A stretch of DNA of 64,000 bases from an uncultured Shewanella sp. (lineage in GTDB: Bacteria; Pseudomonadota; Gammaproteobacteria; Enterobacterales; Shewanellaceae): positions 744,001 through 808,000 of the forward strand of contig NZ_CANMUW010000001.1 in assembly GCF_947501225.1 (NCBI RefSeq), written 5' to 3'. A program made the position numbers and the translations under genes. Under the pieces are notes generated by a model, which ran no database searches, was not told the origin of the DNA, and was given only the letters and a program-made list of their open reading frames with translations. The number at the start of each line of letters is the position of its first letter. Within the stretch, counting starts at the first letter, position 1. Positions 52,431 through 62,711 of this stretch are shown one piece after another.

Positions 52431-54572
52431 TTATTTAGCTTGAGATGCCTGGATTGCCGTTAGCGCTATGGTATAGACGATATCATCGACTAAGGCACCA
52501 CGAGACAGATCGTTGACCGGTTTACGCATACCTTGAAGCATTGGGCCAATGCTAATAAGGTCAGCACTTCGCTGTACCGCTTTATAGGTCGTATTACCTG
52601 TGTTTAGGTCTGGGAATACAAATACCGTTGCTTGACCGGCCACAGGGCTGTTAGGCGCCTTAGACTGAGCCACATTCGGCATAACAGCGGCGTCATACTG
52701 CAGTGGACCGTCGATAACAAGGTCCGGACGCTTCTCTTTAGCGATACGGGTTGCTTCACGAACCTTGTCGACATCTGAGCCTGTGCCTGAACTACCGGTA
52801 GAGTAACTGATCATTGCAACTTTAGGTTCGATACCGAAAGCGGCGGCCGATTCAGCCGACTGGATAGCAATATCGGCTAATTGTTCGGCATTTGGATCCG
52901 GGTTAATCGCACAGTCACCATAGATGAGCACTTGATCAGGCATCAACATGAAGAAGATTGATGAGACTAAGCTGGAACCTGGCGCTGTTTTAATCAACTG
53001 TAGAGGCGGGCGAATGGTGTGAGCCGTAGTGTTAACCGCACCGGATACGATGCCATCTACCTCATTTTGAGCCAACATCATAGTACCCAGTACCATGTTG
53101 TCTTCAAGCTGCTCGCGAGCAACGACTTCGGTCAGTCCTTTGTGGCGACGCAGTTCAAGCATTGGCTCAACATAGCGGTCACGGGCCAATGAAGGGTCAA
53201 CAATCTCAATTCCTTCACCCAAAGCCACACCCTGACGAACGGCAATACGTTCAATCTCTTCTCGATTACCGAGTAACACACACTTAGCTATACCACGATC
53301 TGAACAGATGCTGGCAGCCTCGATGGTACGTGGATCGTCACCTTCAGGTAATACAATTGTCTTACGTGCTTCGCGTGCCAGTTCGGTCAGCTTATATCTG
53401 AATGCCGGTGGCGATAGACGGTGTTCACGTGGCGAGTTTTCGGTAACAGTTGCGATCCAGTTCTGGTCAATATGGCTGGCAACATACTCCTGAACCTCTT
53501 CGATTCGTACGGCATCATCGACAGGAACTTCATGATCGAAACGCTGGATATTAAGCGATGTTTGCCATGTATTAGTGTCGATCAAAAATACCGGAAGACC
53601 GGTTTCGAAAGCTTGTTCACACAGAGCCATGATCTCCGGCTCAGGCTCATAGCTGCCTGTGAGCAGGAGTGCACCAACTTTAACACCGTTCATAGCCGCA
53701 AGACATGCCGATACGATTACATCAGATCTGTCTCCCGAGGTCACAAGTAGTGAGTCTGTTTTGATATGTGTAACCATGTTGGGAATACTGCGGGCACAGA
53801 AAGTCACCTTGCGCAGGCGGCGTGTGTTCATTTCACCTGCGTTGATGATTTTTGCACTTAGGTGTTTTGCCAGATCCGATGCCCGTGGTGCAACAAGATC
53901 TAAGTTATATGGCACGCTACCTAAGATTCGAAGTGAGCTCTTACCCGGAAGCTGGAACATACTTGCTGCATCAGGACGAGCAATTTCTTGATGATCAAAT
54001 ACTTCTGAAAGATCCGGACGAGCGCGGCCTTCGTTATCTACCGGTGCACCGATCTTATTGACGATGGCGCCGATAATACGTTTATTCTTGGCTCCGCCCC
54101 ATGAGTTATGAGCTATCTCAAGGCGGTTCATCAGGGCTGTAGCCGTCTCATTGCCCGGTGTCGCAACAAAAATAATATCTGCATCGAGTGCCTTGGCAAT
54201 GGCGTAGTTAATCTCGCTCGAGAATGGGTGGTTTCTGGTTTGAACCAGGCCTTCTACGACGAGTGTCTCGCTTTCATCGGCATGTTCTGTGACACGAGCA
54301 ATGATCTGCTCCATCAAAGTGTCAGTCTGGTCGCCACGAATTAAACTCTCGGCATGAGCCATCTCAAATGGCTCCAGCGGGTTAACGGTAGGAGACTTGC
54401 TTAAGATAGTAGTCGAACGCTCGGGTCCGTAATCATGTGGACGCAGCTGTGCAATAGGTTTAAAAAAACGAACTTTAACACCGTGATGTTCGAAAGCACG
54501 TACAAGCCCAAGACTGATAGAAGTTAGACCGACACCCGTGCCGATAGGGATTAACATAATGTTGCGAGACAT
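52431..54572 (-). CDS. pta: Phosphate acetyltransferase
   Basis: A 713-aa long-form Pta (E. coli 714 aa) that interconverts acetyl-CoA and acetyl phosphate. The N-terminal ~210 residues are a BioD-like P-loop domain ([21 protein letters not shown]). The middle has a DRTGG domain (~220-340). The C-terminal ~330 residues are the PTA catalytic domain ([33 protein letters not shown]). The frame is open 27 codons upstream, but AGAGG lies before the ATG at 54572 and the family starts MSRNIMLIP. It is downstream of ackA with an 86-base gap that contains two hairpins. Confidence 0.96.
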   Translation of the reverse strand: MSRNIMLIPIGTGVGLTSISLGLVRAFEHHGVKVRFFKPIAQLRPHDYGPERSTTILSKSPTVNPLEPFEMAHAESLIRGDQTDTLMEQIIARVTEHADESETLVVEGLVQTRNHPFSSEINYAIAKALDADIIFVATPGNETATALMNRLEIAHNSWGGAKNKRIIGAIVNKIGAPVDNEGRARPDLSEVFDHQEIARPDAASMFQLPGKSSLRILGSVPYNLDLVAPRASDLAKHLSAKIINAGEMNTRRLRKVTFCARSIPNMVTHIKTDSLLVTSGDRSDVIVSACLAAMNGVKVGALLLTGSYEPEPEIMALCEQAFETGLPVFLIDTNTWQTSLNIQRFDHEVPVDDAVRIEEVQEYVASHIDQNWIATVTENSPREHRLSPPAFRYKLTELAREARKTIVLPEGDDPRTIEAASICSDRGIAKCVLLGNREEIERIAVRQGVALGEGIEIVDPSLARDRYVEPMLELRRHKGLTEVVAREQLEDNMVLGTMMLAQNEVDGIVSGAVNTTAHTIRPPLQLIKTAPGSSLVSSIFFMLMPDQVLIYGDCAINPDPNAEQLADIAIQSAESAAAFGIEPKVAMISYSTGSSGTGSDVDKVREATRIAKEKRPDLVIDGPLQYDAAVMPNVAQSKAPNSPVAGQATVFVFPDLNTGNTTYKAVQRSADLISIGPMLQGMRKPVNDLSRGALVDDIVYTIALTAIQASQAK

Positions 54573-54596
54573 AAAAACCTCTTTGTGACGCTTTGA

Positions 54597-54651
54597 AGGC
54601 GTACTTTCGCTACGCCTAACGGTTGCTGCCGGCCACTGAGTGATGGCCGGC
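54597..54651 (-). promoter_or_regulatory. Two tandem hairpins in the ackA-pta gap
   Basis: GCCGGCCA / TGGCCGGC (54628-54651, 8-base loop) and AGGCGTA / TACGCCT (54597-54617, 7-base loop) lie between ackA and pta on the minus strand. Neither is followed by a T-run, so RNA stability or a processing site is more likely than termination. Confidence 0.6.
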
Positions 54652-54658
54652 ATATACT

Positions 54659-55858
54659 TTACTTGCTCAAAAGACTCATAGCATCTTCAGCGATAACCCA
54701 CTCTTCGTTGGTTGGAATAACCAGAGCTATGGTGCCATTATCGGTGGTGATCTGACCTTGATTACCGAAGCGAGCAGCCTTGTTACGCTCGTCATCAACT
54801 TCGAAGTTAAAGATCTCAAGTAGGTTAAGTACCTTAGCTCGGATTAGATCTGAGTTTTCACCTATGCCACCTGTAAATACAACGGCATCTAACTTACCTA
54901 ATGGCACTGTGTAAGAAGCGATATATTTAGCCAGGCGATAACAGAAGATCTCAAGGGCTAAAGTTGCACCTTTATGACCATTTTCATAACCCTCTTCGAT
55001 GCCACGGCAGTCGTTGGTTAGTTCAGAAATACCTAACAGGCCACTTTGCTTGTTCATCAGGTTGTTAACTTCATCCAGGGTGTAACCCAGACGGCTGACT
55101 AAGTGATGAATGATAGATGGGTCGATATCACCACAACGGGTACCCATGACCAGGCCTTCCAGTGGTGTCATACCCATAGAGGTATCGACACTCTTACCGC
55201 CTTTGATAGCTGTAACAGAGGCACCGTTGCCTAAGTGAGCACAGATGATGTTGGTATCTTTGATATCTTTGCCGATAGCTTTTGCTGCTTCACGGCTGAC
55301 AAACAGGTGACTGGTACCGTGCATGCCGTAACGACGGATTGCATTTTCGCGGTATAGTTTATAAGGAAGGGCATAGATAAACGCTTTTTCCGGCATAGTT
55401 TGGTGGAATGCCGTATCGAATACTGCGACCTGTGGCAGCTCTGGGAAAGAGGCTTGAGCAGCGCGTATACCGATTAGGTGAGCCGGGTTATGAAGTGGCG
55501 CCAGAGCCGCACAATCTTCGATGCCCTGAATCACTGATTCGTCGATGATAACGGATTGAGTGAACTTCTCGCCGCCATGAACGATACGGTGTCCGATGGC
55601 ATGGATCTGCTCAGCAATTTGTGGGTGTTCGCCCAAAATATCAGTAACGATATATTCAACAGCTTCACGGTGAGCGGTGAAAGCACCCAGGCTCGCTTCC
55701 TGTTTTTTGCCATCGACTTTCCATTTGATACGTGAGTCTTCAAGACCGAAACACTCGGCAAGACCTGAGATCTGGTCATCACCTGTAAGGGCGTCGATAA
55801 TCGCAAATTTTAATGACGAGCTACCGCAGTTAAGTACCAATACCAGTTTGTTTGACAT
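54659..55858 (-). CDS. ackA: Acetate kinase
   Basis: A 399-aa enzyme that makes ATP from acetyl phosphate and releases acetate. The family motifs are [15 protein letters not shown] (phosphate 1), [59 protein letters not shown], and [14 protein letters not shown] near the end. It is transcribed with pta. A perfect 16-bp palindrome GCTCTGATATCAGAGC lies at 55944-55959 in the promoter gap shared with divergent yfbV. Confidence 0.97.
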   Translation of the reverse strand: MSNKLVLVLNCGSSSLKFAIIDALTGDDQISGLAECFGLEDSRIKWKVDGKKQEASLGAFTAHREAVEYIVTDILGEHPQIAEQIHAIGHRIVHGGEKFTQSVIIDESVIQGIEDCAALAPLHNPAHLIGIRAAQASFPELPQVAVFDTAFHQTMPEKAFIYALPYKLYRENAIRRYGMHGTSHLFVSREAAKAIGKDIKDTNIICAHLGNGASVTAIKGGKSVDTSMGMTPLEGLVMGTRCGDIDPSIIHHLVSRLGYTLDEVNNLMNKQSGLLGISELTNDCRGIEEGYENGHKGATLALEIFCYRLAKYIASYTVPLGKLDAVVFTGGIGENSDLIRAKVLNLLEIFNFEVDDERNKAARFGNQGQITTDNGTIALVIPTNEEWVIAEDAMSLLSK

Positions 55859-55943
55859 GTTTAAACCTTTTGCAAAGTAGTGAGCTTAAAGCCACTGAAC
55901 AACAATGACTTCATTGACAATTTTTGTCGAAGTCGCTAGATAA

Positions 55944-55959
55944 GCTCTGATATCAGAGC
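55944..55959. promoter_or_regulatory. 16-bp perfect palindrome between ackA and yfbV
   Basis: GCTCTGATATCAGAGC in the divergent promoter gap, about 86 bases from the ackA start. I do not recognise the regulator. Confidence 0.45.
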
Positions 55960-56052
55960 CGGGAACCACTCATTTAGCTACCACAAGGCCTTGGGGCTCT
56001 ATTGTGGCTTGTGCTATGGTAAAAGCAGTATCCCAATAAATTAGGTGTAGAA

Positions 56053-56496
56053 TTGAGCATTAAAGTTTTCAAAACCCTGGGCGAAGGTCATAGATATATG
56101 AAGACCTGGCCTATGGTCAGACAACTTAGTTATTACTTTCCTGAGTATCGCGTTATTCGTGCTACTCAGATAGCTGTGCCCCTGATGCCGGTTTTAGCTC
56201 TGCTGGCAGCCTCGAGTCAGCTATATATTCATGGTTGGGCTTTCCTGCCCCAGGCCATTACTATCGCCCTGTTTTTTATCAGCCTGCCTATTCAGGGGCT
56301 GCTATGGCTTGGCTGGCGAGCTCGCCACCCTCTGCCGTTAACCTTACTCGATTGGTGCGATCAGCTGACGACTAAACTCACCAGTATGGGGATCCCTTGT
56401 CGTCCCCTGGGTCCGAGAGCGTGTTACCTCGACATGGCATTAATCTTAAAGTCAGCTTTCGAACGTTTAGATGCTCATTATTGGGAAGAACTTTAA
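56053..56496 (+). CDS. yfbV: UPF0208 membrane protein YfbV
   Basis: A 147-aa inner-membrane protein with two transmembrane helices (residues ~37-58 and ~68-95) and cytoplasmic ends. It matches YfbV over SKTWP-like KTWPMVRQLS, RVIRATQIAVPLMP, LPIQGLLWLGWRARHPLP and ALILKSAFERLD. The start is TTG at 56053. Like E. coli yfbV it is divergent from ackA. YfbV has been linked to Ter macrodomain insulation. Confidence 0.9.
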   Translation: MSIKVFKTLGEGHRYMKTWPMVRQLSYYFPEYRVIRATQIAVPLMPVLALLAASSQLYIHGWAFLPQAITIALFFISLPIQGLLWLGWRARHPLPLTLLDWCDQLTTKLTSMGIPCRPLGPRACYLDMALILKSAFERLDAHYWEEL

Positions 56497-56541
56497 TTAT
56501 TATAGTTGGTGATCTCTCGACAACATTTTTATCTAAAACAT

Positions 56542-57282
56542 TTAGTAGATGGCGTTAACGCCAGCATCGGTAAATACTTGTTTTATCTTTTCCATCGTTT
56601 CGCTGCTGGGGGGAGATATGTCATTAAGTTCATACTCTTCTCCCATGGCTTCCCATTTGTGCTTGCCCAACTCGTGGTAGGGAAGTAGCTCCACTTTTTC
56701 CACATTTTTCATTGGTTTGACAAATTCGGCGAGTTTTTTTGCCGCTTCCAGATCGTCGGTATAGCCGCCGACAACCACATAGCGTACCCATGTTTTTTGT
56801 TGTCTCTTATTCAGGTATTGCGCGAATTGCAGGGTGCGGTGATTACTGACCTTTGTCAGGTCGATATGTCTTTTATCGTCGATATGTTTAATGTCGAGTA
56901 ATACAAGGTCAGTATTATCGAGCAGTTCATCGATGATTGGAGTATGTTTTCTTACAAACCCGTTTGTGTCCAGACAGGTGTGAATACCTTCCTTCCTACA
57001 GGCTTTAAAAAGCGCTGCGACAAATTCAGGCTGGAGTATGGCTTCACCGCCACTGGCTGTGACGCCACCGCCGCTGGCTTCGAGAAACGGTCGATAGCTG
57101 ATGATCTGTTTCATCAACTCATCTACTTCAATTTCGCGGCCACCGTGAAGGTCCCATGTATCTCTGTTGTGACAGTACTGACAACGCATCAAACATCCCT
57201 GCATAAAAGTGATAAATCTTATGCCTGGACCATCAACGGTACCAAAGGATTCCAAAGAGTGGATCCGACCTTTTACTGTCAT
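56542..57282 (-). CDS. pflA: Pyruvate formate-lyase 1 activating enzyme
   Basis: A 246-aa radical-SAM enzyme that installs the glycyl radical on PflB. The cluster-binding [10 protein letters not shown] (CxxxCxxC) is near residues 29-38, with [18 protein letters not shown] after it. The ATG at 57282 has GAAGGAAG ahead and gives [20 protein letters not shown], the family start; 17 further codons upstream are dismissed. An 85-base gap with a hairpin separates it from pflB, so pflA may be expressed less than pflB. Confidence 0.96.
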   Translation of the reverse strand: MTVKGRIHSLESFGTVDGPGIRFITFMQGCLMRCQYCHNRDTWDLHGGREIEVDELMKQIISYRPFLEASGGGVTASGGEAILQPEFVAALFKACRKEGIHTCLDTNGFVRKHTPIIDELLDNTDLVLLDIKHIDDKRHIDLTKVSNHRTLQFAQYLNKRQQKTWVRYVVVGGYTDDLEAAKKLAEFVKPMKNVEKVELLPYHELGKHKWEAMGEEYELNDISPPSSETMEKIKQVFTDAGVNAIY

Positions 57283-57303
57283 TTTGCTTCCTTCTCTAAA
57301 AAT

Positions 57304-57332
57304 TGGGCTGTACTTAATTATCGTACAGCCCA
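57304..57332 (-). terminator. Intercistronic hairpin between pflB and pflA
   Basis: On the minus strand TGGGCTGTAC / GTACAGCCCA forms a 10-bp stem with a 9-base loop, followed by AATTTTT. It could reduce read-through into pflA or protect the pflB mRNA end. Confidence 0.75.
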
Positions 57333-57367
57333 CAAAGTCTACCTTTTATCTATAAAGATATCGGGTA

Positions 57368-59650
57368 TTACATACCTTGAGTAAAGGTACGAGTGATTAC
57401 GTCTTGCTGCTGCTCAGGAGTCAATGCATTGAAGCGAACTGCATAACCTGATACTCGAATCGTAAGCTGTGGGTACTTGTCTGGGTTAACCACTGCATCT
57501 TCAAGCATTTCGCGGTTCATGACGTTAACGTTAAGGTGTTGACCACCTTCACGGTTGTCATTATGAGCGAAATATCCATCCATAAGAGCGGCTAAGTTAG
57601 CACGACGTCCGTTCTCATCTTTACCTAACGCATTTGGTACGATAGAGAAAGTGTATGAAATACCGTCTTGAGCGTGAGCAAATGGAAGCTTAGCAACAGA
57701 AGTCAATGAAGCTACAGCGCCTTTCTCATCACGACCATGCATAGGGTTTGCGCCCGGAGCAAATGGTGCGCCGGCTGGACGACCGTCAGGTGTGGTACCC
57801 GTCTTCTTACCGTAAACCACGTTAGAGGTGATAGTCAGAATTGACTGAGTTGGTATCGCGTTGCGGTACATCTTCATGTTACGGATCTTAGACATGAAGC
57901 GCTCTACAAGCTCAGTAGCCAAGTCATCGACACGTGCATCGTTGTTACCGAACTTAGGATATTCACCTTCGATGTCGAAGTCGACTGCGATGCCGTTTTC
58001 GTCACGTACTGGCTTAACTTTCGCAAACTTGATTGCAGACAGAGAGTCTGCCGCAATAGACAGACCGGCAATACCACAAGCCATAGTACGACGCACGTCA
58101 CGGTCATGAAGCGCCATTAGTGCTGATTCATAAGAGTATTTGTCGTGCATATAGTGGATAGCGTTAAGCGCTGTCACATATTGTGTAGCTAACCAATCCA
58201 TCATGGTATCCAGGCGGCCCATAACGTCATCAAAATCTAAAACCTCAGAAGTGATGGCATCTGACTTAGGTCCGATCTGAGTCTTAAGCTTTTCATCAAC
58301 ACCACCGTTGATGGCGTAAAGCATTGTTTTAGCAAGGTTTGCGCGAGCACCGAAGAACTGCATGTGCTTACCAACAACCATTGGGCTTACACAGCATGCG
58401 ATAGCATAGTCGTCAGACTCGAAATCAGGACGCATCAGGTCATCATTTTCGTACTGGATTGAGCTGGTGTCGATCGATACCTTTGCACAGTACTTCTTGA
58501 AAGTCAGTGGTAGCTTTTCTGACCATAATACTGTGATGTTTGGCTCTGGGCTTGCACCCATGTTGTATAGTGTGTGCAAGAAACGGAAGCTTGACTTAGT
58601 AACCAGAGTACGGCCGTCAACACCCATACCAGCGATAGATTCAGTCGCCCAGATTGGGTCACCAGAGAATAGTTCATCGTATTCAGGGGTACGCAGGAAA
58701 CGAACCATACGTAGCTTCATCACGAAATGGTCAACCATCTCCTGAGCTTGCTCTTCGGTGATGACACCATTCTTAAGGTCACGCTCGATGAAGATATCCA
58801 GGAAGCTTGAAGTACGGCCAAGAGACATAGCTGCACCGTTTTGGCTCTTAACTGCAGCCAGGTAGCCGAAGTAAGTCCATTGGATCGCTTCTTGTGCATT
58901 GGTTGCAGGCTTAGAGATGTCGAAACCATAGCTGGCAGCCATCTGCTTCATCTGGCCAAGAGCACGATGTTGCTCAGCAATCTCTTCGCGAAGTTGCATA
59001 GTTGAAGAGAGGTCTTCACCCGCTTCGAAACCAGCCTGAAGTGAACCGAATTGAGCGAATTTATCCGCCATCAGGTAATCGATACCGTAAAGCGCGATAC
59101 GACGGTAGTCACCGATGATACGACCACGGCCATAAGCATCAGGTAAACCGGTCAGTACGCCAGACTTACGGCAACGCATGATCTCAGGTGTGTAGATATC
59201 GAAAACACCTTGGTTATGAGTCTTACGAAGCTCAGAGTAGACATATTTTACATCGGCATCCAGCTCACGGCCATAGGCTTTACAAGAACCTTCAACCATA
59301 CGAATGCCGCCATTTGGTAGCATTGCACGTTTTAGTGGAGCTTCAGTCTGTAAACCGACAATAGTCTCAAGATCTTTCTCGATGTAACCGGCTTCGTGTG
59401 AGGTAATCGTTGATACTTTTTTAGTATCGAAATCAACAGGAGCGTGAGTGCTGTTTTCCTGTTTGATCCCCTCCATCACTTTGTTCCAAAGCTTAGTCGT
59501 AGCAGGTGTTGCTTCGGCCAGGAACGCCTCATCACCCTCATATGGAGTGTAGTTGGTTTGAATAAAGTCACGAACGTTGACTTCAGTTTTCCAATCGCCA
59601 GAAGCGAAACCTGCCCATGCATTGGCAAACTGTTCAGTTTTTTCGGTCAT
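57368..59650 (-). CDS. pflB: Formate acetyltransferase (pyruvate formate-lyase)
   Basis: A 760-aa glycyl-radical enzyme (same length as E. coli PflB) that cleaves pyruvate plus CoA to acetyl-CoA and formate. The two catalytic cysteines are adjacent in AIACCVSPM near residue 419. The radical glycine is Gly735 in [17 protein letters not shown] close to the C-terminus. It is the first gene of the pflBA pair. A PdhR-like operator lies about 220 bases upstream. Unlike E. coli, focA is not upstream in the same operon: a DUF3360 gene is there and a focA-like gene faces away further on. Confidence 0.97.
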   Translation of the reverse strand: MTEKTEQFANAWAGFASGDWKTEVNVRDFIQTNYTPYEGDEAFLAEATPATTKLWNKVMEGIKQENSTHAPVDFDTKKVSTITSHEAGYIEKDLETIVGLQTEAPLKRAMLPNGGIRMVEGSCKAYGRELDADVKYVYSELRKTHNQGVFDIYTPEIMRCRKSGVLTGLPDAYGRGRIIGDYRRIALYGIDYLMADKFAQFGSLQAGFEAGEDLSSTMQLREEIAEQHRALGQMKQMAASYGFDISKPATNAQEAIQWTYFGYLAAVKSQNGAAMSLGRTSSFLDIFIERDLKNGVITEEQAQEMVDHFVMKLRMVRFLRTPEYDELFSGDPIWATESIAGMGVDGRTLVTKSSFRFLHTLYNMGASPEPNITVLWSEKLPLTFKKYCAKVSIDTSSIQYENDDLMRPDFESDDYAIACCVSPMVVGKHMQFFGARANLAKTMLYAINGGVDEKLKTQIGPKSDAITSEVLDFDDVMGRLDTMMDWLATQYVTALNAIHYMHDKYSYESALMALHDRDVRRTMACGIAGLSIAADSLSAIKFAKVKPVRDENGIAVDFDIEGEYPKFGNNDARVDDLATELVERFMSKIRNMKMYRNAIPTQSILTITSNVVYGKKTGTTPDGRPAGAPFAPGANPMHGRDEKGAVASLTSVAKLPFAHAQDGISYTFSIVPNALGKDENGRRANLAALMDGYFAHNDNREGGQHLNVNVMNREMLEDAVVNPDKYPQLTIRVSGYAVRFNALTPEQQQDVITRTFTQGM

Positions 59651-59872
59651 CGTACAAATACCTTCTCGTTGAGATAGAGGTTATTGGTTATCGGCTATGG
59701 CTTTGAAAGCGAGGGTAGCGATATACCAATAGTTAAGTCTTAAAAAAGCTCCCCTCATGATGTCGCCCTGATGATGGGAACTGTTTTCGAAGTTGTTAGT
59801 TTCGAAAGAATCTGATTGCTAGATAACCGATAAGATGACACTAGTCAGTAATGAGATTTTCGGCTATCAGAA

Positions 59873-59889
59873 AATTGGTAAGACCAATT
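59873..59889. promoter_or_regulatory. PdhR-type operator upstream of pflB
   Basis: AATTGGTAAGACCAATT is a 17-bp inverted repeat that matches the E. coli PdhR consensus ATTGGTNNNACCAAT exactly. An identical copy lies at 61976. PdhR is the pyruvate-sensing GntR-family repressor, so pyruvate would relieve repression. Confidence 0.85.
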
Positions 59890-60204
59890 AACCAGGGTAA
59901 TATTAACATAGGCAAACATTCGTCGCACCTTAAATAGGCCGGGTTTTGGTCAGTTAATTCGAAAACTGTTAGCTAGGCAGCAGTTTTGGTCCAAATTAAT
60001 GTTTGCATACAGAGTTAATGTCAGTTATTTAGCCCGGCAATAAGCAAATAATCCTTACCAATCTATGTATCGGCTCGGTTGTTACCGTTTTTCTGTTTGA
60101 GCCCGAGAGTGAATTGGTAAAAAATTGATTGTTTTTTGTATGGCTTAGCAACGAACATTTATCGTTGTTATCATTAAAACTGATATTAATTATAGAAGAG
60201 AAAA

Positions 60205-60233
60205 AGGACGAGGAATGAAGGAATTCATCCCCG
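60205..60233 (-). terminator. Weak terminator after the DUF3360 gene
   Basis: On the minus strand GGGGATGAA-TTCC-TTCATTCC forms an imperfect hairpin just past the stop, followed by TCCTTTTTCTC. Confidence 0.5.
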
Positions 60234-60243
60234 CCCGAGGGTA

Positions 60244-61776
60244 TTACAGAAGAGCTGGTATTCCTTTAATCATGCCTACCGCCAGCATGGCGAAAAGACA
60301 GATCGTAAAGGCAAGACCCGGAATGATTAAACGGTCGGTCAGTGAAAGCGTTTTAGCTCTCTCTTTATCACCGATTAAACCATTGTTATCCAGTAGCATG
60401 GTTAATGCCCAAGCCAATACAGGGTTAGCGACGAACGCGGCAAAGATACAGATACCAGCCGCCTGGCTGTTTTGAGTGTCTTTGACCATCTGCATACCCG
60501 CTTCAAGTAGTGGCAGGAAAACACCAACAAGCAGTGCGATAGACATAACCGGACGCCATACAGTGACATCCATCGGGTAACCGATTACTGCGACTATGAT
60601 ACACAATAGACCCAGCAAGATAGCACCAGCCGGAATCGGACGTTTAGCGATAGCCGCCGGGATCATATATGTGCCCCATGATGAGGTGATGTTACCGCCA
60701 CCTACAGCTGTACCGACAATTTGGCGCAGTGAACAGGTTGTCATAGTGTCATCGACATCCATCAATACTTTGTCAGTGCCTTTAGGGTAGTTGAGCTCCT
60801 GGAAGATACGGTGTCCAAGGAAATCCGGTGACCACATCGCTACTGCGAGAATCGCGAAAGGCAGTGATGCAATGAAGTGAGACATATTAGGCAAACCAAG
60901 TTGCCAGCCTTGTTCAGTCGATCCCCACCAGTAAACCGGGTTTAGATTAGGGATTCCGGGTTCTGTCACAAATTGCAGATCCAGTCCTGCTCCCAGGCCG
61001 AAAGCAAGGGCAATAGCGGCAATTGAACATAGGGGGATTGCTAACCAACGCTTACCCACTTTAGCCAGGAAAGCATAAAGAATGACGTTAAAGAGTAAAA
61101 TAAAGAACGCGACATAACCCAGACTATAATCCAGGGCATGTTTCGCTTGTAAACCACCGGCCCAGTCAAATAGGGAGGTTATCTGACTCTTGGCACCCAT
61201 AAAGCCCAAAAAGACCAGCAAACCGCCTGCGACACCACTACTGGTCAGGTTTACCAGTCGCGAACCGCCTTTCACGTAACTGAGCAGGAGCCCGAAGATA
61301 CCCAATAAAATGGCTAAAGCCAATGGGTGAGCACCGGCGAGTGCGATTGCTCCGATAAGTGGGATCATCGGGCCGTGGTTACCGGCGAGGTTCGCTCTGG
61401 GGTTGATGAAGCCCGAACTGATGATACAGAAAAGTAGGGCAGGAATAAGCATTTCGACTCGAACAACCTGAATCGCAAACTCGGCTCCTAAATTGATATG
61501 ATCCCATTTTTCAGTCAGGCCGGCAGCCCATGCAGCCATTACAGCAGAGTACATCACTGTGATACCAATGGTGCCGGCAATAGCTGGTACCAGATCTTCC
61601 CACTCGAAGCGGAAATCTCGTCCGGGAAGATTTAACCCCCAACGCTTTGGTTTCATGATCTTTAATTCGTGGTCCAGATACTCTTCGCGAGTTTCAAACT
61701 CGGAGGCCGGACGGTGAAGCTCTTTATAAGTCTGATTTGAGGCTTCTGTTTCTGCGTTTTTCACTGTTTCTGACAT
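60244..61776 (-). CDS. DUF3360-type multispan membrane protein, candidate anion transporter
   Basis: A 510-aa protein with about 11-12 hydrophobic helices after a polar N-terminal ~65 residues (ELHRPASEFETREEYLDHEL, then PKRWGLNLPGRDFRFEWED). The signature INPRANLAGNHGPMIPLIGAIALAG resembles the nucleobase/sulphate transporter fold (NCS2/SulP). I know this architecture as DUF3360 (PF11840), a family with no assigned function, found in Vibrio and Shewanella. It lies between pflBA and a divergent focA-like gene, and a PdhR-type operator is present about 200 bases upstream. A role in moving pyruvate, formate, lactate or acetate is therefore a reasonable inference. Confidence 0.72.
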   Translation of the reverse strand: MSETVKNAETEASNQTYKELHRPASEFETREEYLDHELKIMKPKRWGLNLPGRDFRFEWEDLVPAIAGTIGITVMYSAVMAAWAAGLTEKWDHINLGAEFAIQVVRVEMLIPALLFCIISSGFINPRANLAGNHGPMIPLIGAIALAGAHPLALAILLGIFGLLLSYVKGGSRLVNLTSSGVAGGLLVFLGFMGAKSQITSLFDWAGGLQAKHALDYSLGYVAFFILLFNVILYAFLAKVGKRWLAIPLCSIAAIALAFGLGAGLDLQFVTEPGIPNLNPVYWWGSTEQGWQLGLPNMSHFIASLPFAILAVAMWSPDFLGHRIFQELNYPKGTDKVLMDVDDTMTTCSLRQIVGTAVGGGNITSSWGTYMIPAAIAKRPIPAGAILLGLLCIIVAVIGYPMDVTVWRPVMSIALLVGVFLPLLEAGMQMVKDTQNSQAAGICIFAAFVANPVLAWALTMLLDNNGLIGDKERAKTLSLTDRLIIPGLAFTICLFAMLAVGMIKGIPALL

Positions 61777-61975
61777 AGTTTCTCATTCTCCGAGAAGAAC
61801 TTAGTGATTCATCTGATCTGATGACAACTTTGAATGATCCTTGAGAGTAAACATAAGTAGTCTGATTAAGTGTAGTTGACTTATCGACAGAGTTAACTCG
61901 GCTGCGTCTAAGGATAAATAGGAATGATTCCCTTATTTATCAGGCCTGCAGTTATAGTCCCTTATAAACCCGTTA

Positions 61976-61992
61976 AATTGGTAAGACCAATT
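61976..61992. promoter_or_regulatory. PdhR-type operator upstream of the DUF3360 gene
   Basis: AATTGGTAAGACCAATT, identical to the site upstream of pflB. Dyad symmetry extends one base each side to 19 bp. On the minus strand TATAAG/TATAAC sequences a little downstream could be the -10 region, so a bound repressor would sit over the -35 region. Confidence 0.85.
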
Positions 61993-62173
61993 TACCTCCA
62001 TAAATATTAACACAGCCGCGCAGTGTCATCATTAAGTATCAATAATCTTGAATCGGCCGATTCGGCTAATTGGGAGCCACTTAACAACTTATATAGCGAT
62101 CACTAATCAATCCTCGCTTCGGGCACGTATATTGCTTATGAGGGGCTCACAGTGGGGCTTGAGTTTGTGAACT

Positions 62174-62425
62174 TTGCTCATTTATACACATTGGTGTGCG
62201 CTGGGCCACCCTTTGCCTGTCAGTTGTGAGTCGTGTCGCCTGGGTGTGTGTGAAAATTGTGACATCCACCTCAAAAGCCAGGTTGGAATGAAACGTTTAA
62301 GTTCAAATGTGGCAAATTTTCAATGGTTTAACAAACTCCTGGTTTTTCCATCAATAGAACTTATAACCCACCAATTATGCTCATTTTGCCGTGCTCCACT
62401 CGAAATACTCTATTCATCAACTTGA
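62174..62425 (+). CDS. Doubtful small Cys-rich ORF
   Basis: An 83-codon frame opening with TTG, with CxxC pairs at residues 18/21, 26/29 and 69/72 (SCESC, VCENC, LCSFC). The CxxC-x4-CxxC spacing resembles a zinc ribbon. No ribosome-binding site is visible before the TTG and the composition is otherwise unremarkable. It could be a small metal-binding protein, a remnant or chance. Confidence 0.25.
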   Translation: MLIYTHWCALGHPLPVSCESCRLGVCENCDIHLKSQVGMKRLSSNVANFQWFNKLLVFPSIELITHQLCSFCRAPLEILYSST

Positions 62426-62660
62426 GATTATTAGTGGAATAACTCAGTTACCACTCCTGTAATGGATTATTGAAAAACCTATATTATCAGTGTGTTGGGG
62501 TAAGCCCTTGCCCGGTGTAAATCTTAACATATTGAAACATTTACAGTGGGTTATCAGTCTTTTTGATGATGTTTATCATTAATATCAAATTTTATTCAAT
62601 CTTCATTCACGTTAACGTCTGTTTCCGGATCACAAGCTTAAAAATTATCAGGAGAGAGCA

Positions 62661-62711
62661 ATGCCGGTCAGGAAATATCACTCACAGACGTTGACACAGG
62701 GAGGCGGCTAG
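62661..62711 (+). CDS. Leader ORF (16 codons) upstream of focA
   Basis: The ORF encodes MPVRKYHSQTLTQGGG and ends with TAG directly before the ATG of focA. Its own ATG is preceded by AGGAGAG with 5-8 bases spacing, a strong site. The GGGAGG that serves focA lies inside this ORF near its end (62699-62704), so ribosomes translating it cover the focA site and would terminate right at its start. Confidence 0.6.
   Translation: MPVRKYHSQTLTQGGG

Larger units (their letters stand above)
59651..60243. other. Regulatory region upstream of pflB
   Basis: 593 bp without a gene, between pflB and the DUF3360 gene, both on the minus strand. It holds a perfect PdhR-type palindrome (59873-59889), two further half-sites (TTACCAAT at about 60055-60062 and AATTGGTAA at 60112-60120), and GTTAAT/GTTA clusters near 59950-59970 and 60010-60030 that could bind ArcA. 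I could not locate a convincing -35/-10 pair by eye. Confidence 0.5.
61777..62660. other. Divergent regulatory region between the DUF3360 gene and focA
   Basis: About 880 bp. It contains the PdhR-type operator at 61976-61992, a doubtful 83-codon ORF with CxxC pairs (62174-62425), and an AT-rich part near 62560-62600 with ATCAT-TAAT-ATCAA, a poor match to the Fnr dyad TTGAT-N4-ATCAA. A 10-bp palindrome ACGTTAACGT lies at 62609-62618. I see no convincing further gene. Confidence 0.5.

Noticed and set aside
60010..60030. ArcA and Fnr boxes in the pflB and focA regions
   Set aside because: GTTAAT clusters and ATCAT-N4-ATCAA are too far from the known consensus to call; only mentioned in the regional notes.
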